From Bacteroidia bacterium (GTDB lineage: Bacteria > Bacteroidota > Bacteroidia > Bacteroidales > Prolixibacteraceae): DNA of 6,122 bases. The stretch is taken from positions 1 through 6,122 of the forward strand of contig JANYJT010000109.1 in assembly GCA_025358395.1 (NCBI GenBank), in the 5' to 3' direction. Positions within the stretch are counted from its first letter, which is position 1. Every line of letters begins with the position of its first letter. This document shows positions 5,090 through 6,122 of the stretch, one piece after another. The notes under the pieces were generated by a model. That model had not been told where the DNA came from. It was given only the letters and a program-made list of their open reading frames with translations, and made no database searches. A program made the position numbers and the translations under genes.

Positions 5090-5778
5090 ATGATATCGGA
5101 TAACCTTGTCAGTCTGGTCGTTACAAGCTACAACCATGCGGAGTTTCTGCCTCAACGCATGGAGAGCCTGATGGCTCAGACCTATCCAAATACAGAAATA
5201 ATTGTTGTCGATGACGGATCCACCGACAGCAGCCGCGAATACCTGCTCAAATACAAGGATCACCCTAAGGTTCGCTTGTTTTTTCCGGACATGAACAAAG
5301 GCTTTGTTTATGCTTCCAATTACGGAGTCAGGCCAAAGGCGAATATGTAATTTTTGCGGAGACTGGCGGACTTTCAAATAATTATAAATTAAGTGCTGAC
5401 TATGATTTTTGGATCCGCATGGCTGAGGTAGGTGATTTTTACCACCTGAAGAGGCCCTTGAATTATTTCAGGACCCATCCCGGTACCAACAGAAATCATT
5501 TCGGTGAATCGATTCAGCTGATTGAAACGATCGACATTATCAGCCGTCACAAACAAAAAATCAATAGAACAATCTTAGAGCAGATTAACCTGAAGATCCA
5601 TCTCGGTAGCATATGGTTCTATTACGCCAAATCTGATTTCAGCTCCTTTCGTAAAACCTTCGTTACTGTGCTGACAAACACCTTCAGGCACGAACCACTG
5701 CTGCTGTTCTTCCTGCTGTTTAGCATTCCGGCTATAGAATATTTGCATATGAATCAAAGAAGAAGGTTATTAAGCTGA
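5090..5778 (+). pseudogene. Broken family 2 glycosyltransferase (frameshift plus internal deletion)
   Basis: The first part (5090-5329) reads LVSLVVTSYNHAEFL, EIIVVDDGSTDSSREYLL and GFVYASNYGV, the normal N-terminal half of a GT2 domain with D41-D42-G43-S44. It then leaves frame and stops at 5348-5350. Protein similarity continues in the -1 frame from 5332 with AKGEYVIFAE, then TGGLSNNYKLSADYDFW, RPLNYFRTHPG and a hydrophobic C-terminus ending at 5778. Restoring one base near 5330-5331 rejoins the frames. A second lesion is independent of this. In GT2 enzymes GEYVIF is followed at once by the metal-binding D-x-D, and the catalytic Asp/Glu near DYDFW lies roughly 80-100 residues later; here only about 15 residues separate them. 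The metal-binding motif and the core between are therefore missing, and the product would be inactive even without the frameshift. It starts 54 bp after the intact GT2. The ATG at 5419 is inside the remnant and is not a separate gene start. Confidence 0.85.
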
Positions 5779-5794
5779 AAGCTGAAGACCTGTT

Positions 5795-6051
5795 ATGAGA
5801 ACCATCGAATTTGTTCCATCTGCATTTAAAGAATACCATGAATGGATTGAAATTGATCGCAAAACAGCATTACGAATTGGGGATCTTATAGGGATATCAT
5901 AAGAAATCCATACGAAGGTGTAGGTAAGCCTGAAGCTTTAAAGCATCAGTTTAAAGGATATTGGAGCAGACGAATTGACAGGGAGCACCGGTTAATTTAC
6001 AAAGCAACAGAATCCTCAATTGTAATAATTTCTTGCTATTCACATTATTAG
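5795..6051 (+). pseudogene. yoeB: Frameshifted YoeB-family mRNA interferase toxin
   Basis: The ATG at 5795 opens MRTIEFVPSAFKEYHEWIEI, a YoeB-type N-terminus, but the frame stops at 5900-5902 after 35 residues. The -1 frame continues without a gap from 5893: DIIRNPYEGVGKPEALKH, YWSRRIDREHRLIYK and the terminal SCYSHY, with the stop at 6049-6051. Adding one base near 5890-5891 gives an 85-residue protein, against 84 for E. coli YoeB. All four residues known from YoeB are then present: Glu47 (of KPE), Arg66 (of EHRL), His84 and Tyr85. They all lie after the lesion, so the product as written would be inactive. YoeB toxins cleave mRNA at the ribosomal A site and are normally paired with a YefM antitoxin encoded just upstream. 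Here the upstream neighbour is a glycosyltransferase remnant ending 16 bp earlier, and no antitoxin is visible on either side. Confidence 0.87.
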
Positions 6052-6074
6052 CCCGTTCGTGAAATTCTTTTTCA

Positions 6075-6122
6075 ATGGATCCAATACTAAGGAAGAATTT
6101 CTCCTACCTGTTCCTGCTTCAA
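6075..6122 (+). CDS. Start of a polysaccharide flippase (Wzx-like), cut by the window edge
   Basis: Sixteen codons are present, reading MDPILRKNFSYLFLLQ. The Lys-Asn-Phe-Ser-Tyr-Leu-x-Leu-Leu-Gln pattern is the usual beginning of the first membrane helix in the polysaccharide biosynthesis protein/oligosaccharide flippase family of the MOP superfamily. These proteins move lipid-linked repeat units across the inner membrane. A TGA at 6060-6062 closes the frame upstream, so the ATG at 6075 is the first possible start. It follows the toxin remnant by 23 bp with no clear ribosome-binding site. The family call rests on a short stretch and on context. Confidence 0.6.
   Translation, partial: MDPILRKNFSYLFLLQ

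Noticed and set aside
5325..5340. Programmed -1 frameshift in the second GT2 gene
   Set aside because: There is no slippery heptamer, and the metal-binding core is missing anyway.
5419..5778. Separate small gene starting at ATG 5419
   Set aside because: Similarity to the C-terminal half of GT2 enzymes (KLSADYDFW) begins well before this ATG in the same frame, so it is the second half of the broken gene.
6052..6122. Antitoxin gene downstream of the toxin remnant
   Set aside because: The stretch instead holds a short spacer and the start of a flippase-like protein. No YefM-like sequence was seen on either strand.

Overview
The window is a piece of a surface-polysaccharide (O-antigen or capsule/exopolysaccharide) biosynthesis locus, with every gene on the + strand. 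It most likely comes from a member of the Bacteroidota. This is inferred from four things: genes that lack clear Shine-Dalgarno sequences, an A/T-rich intergenic style with one TAnnTTTG-like promoter element, a Wzy_C/O-antigen-ligase protein with a C-terminal TPR tail, and a winged-helix plus nucleotidyltransferase-like protein of a kind I know from Bacteroidota polysaccharide loci. I cannot name a genus.

Layout. 84-2033 is a large multi-membrane-span O-antigen ligase/polymerase-family protein, and a 24-bp perfect hairpin straddles its stop codon. 2208-2747 is the winged-helix/NTase-like protein, preceded by an operator-like inverted repeat. 2748-3043 is a terminator-like hairpin followed by a degenerate dispersed repeat. 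3044-3781 is a family-32-type sugar transferase with a DxD motif. 3782-4177 is a 396-bp non-coding stretch built from short repeats: a 28-bp tandem repeat, an inverted copy of it at the far end, and two copies of the hairpin core seen at the end of the first gene. 4178-5035 is an intact AmsE-like family-2 glycosyltransferase. 5090-5778 is a broken family-2 glycosyltransferase with a frameshift and an internal deletion. 5795-6051 is a frameshifted YoeB-type mRNA-interferase toxin with no antitoxin beside it. From 6075 to the window edge is the start of a flippase of the polysaccharide-biosynthesis (Wzx) family.

How it fits together. The intact GT32-type and GT2 enzymes would add sugars to a lipid-linked repeat unit on the cytoplasmic face. 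The flippase would move that unit across the inner membrane. The Wzy_C protein would polymerise it or ligate it to its acceptor on the periplasmic side. The 5090-6051 stretch is decaying DNA: two adjacent genes each need a -1 frame correction, and one also lacks its catalytic metal-binding region. This suggests a recently remodelled locus, though base-call errors could explain the single-base lesions.

I found no CRISPR array, transposase or tRNA, and no convincing wholly new protein system. The most unusual signals are non-coding: the two long perfect inverted repeats in the first gene, the recurring hairpin core, and the repeat-bounded intergenic region.
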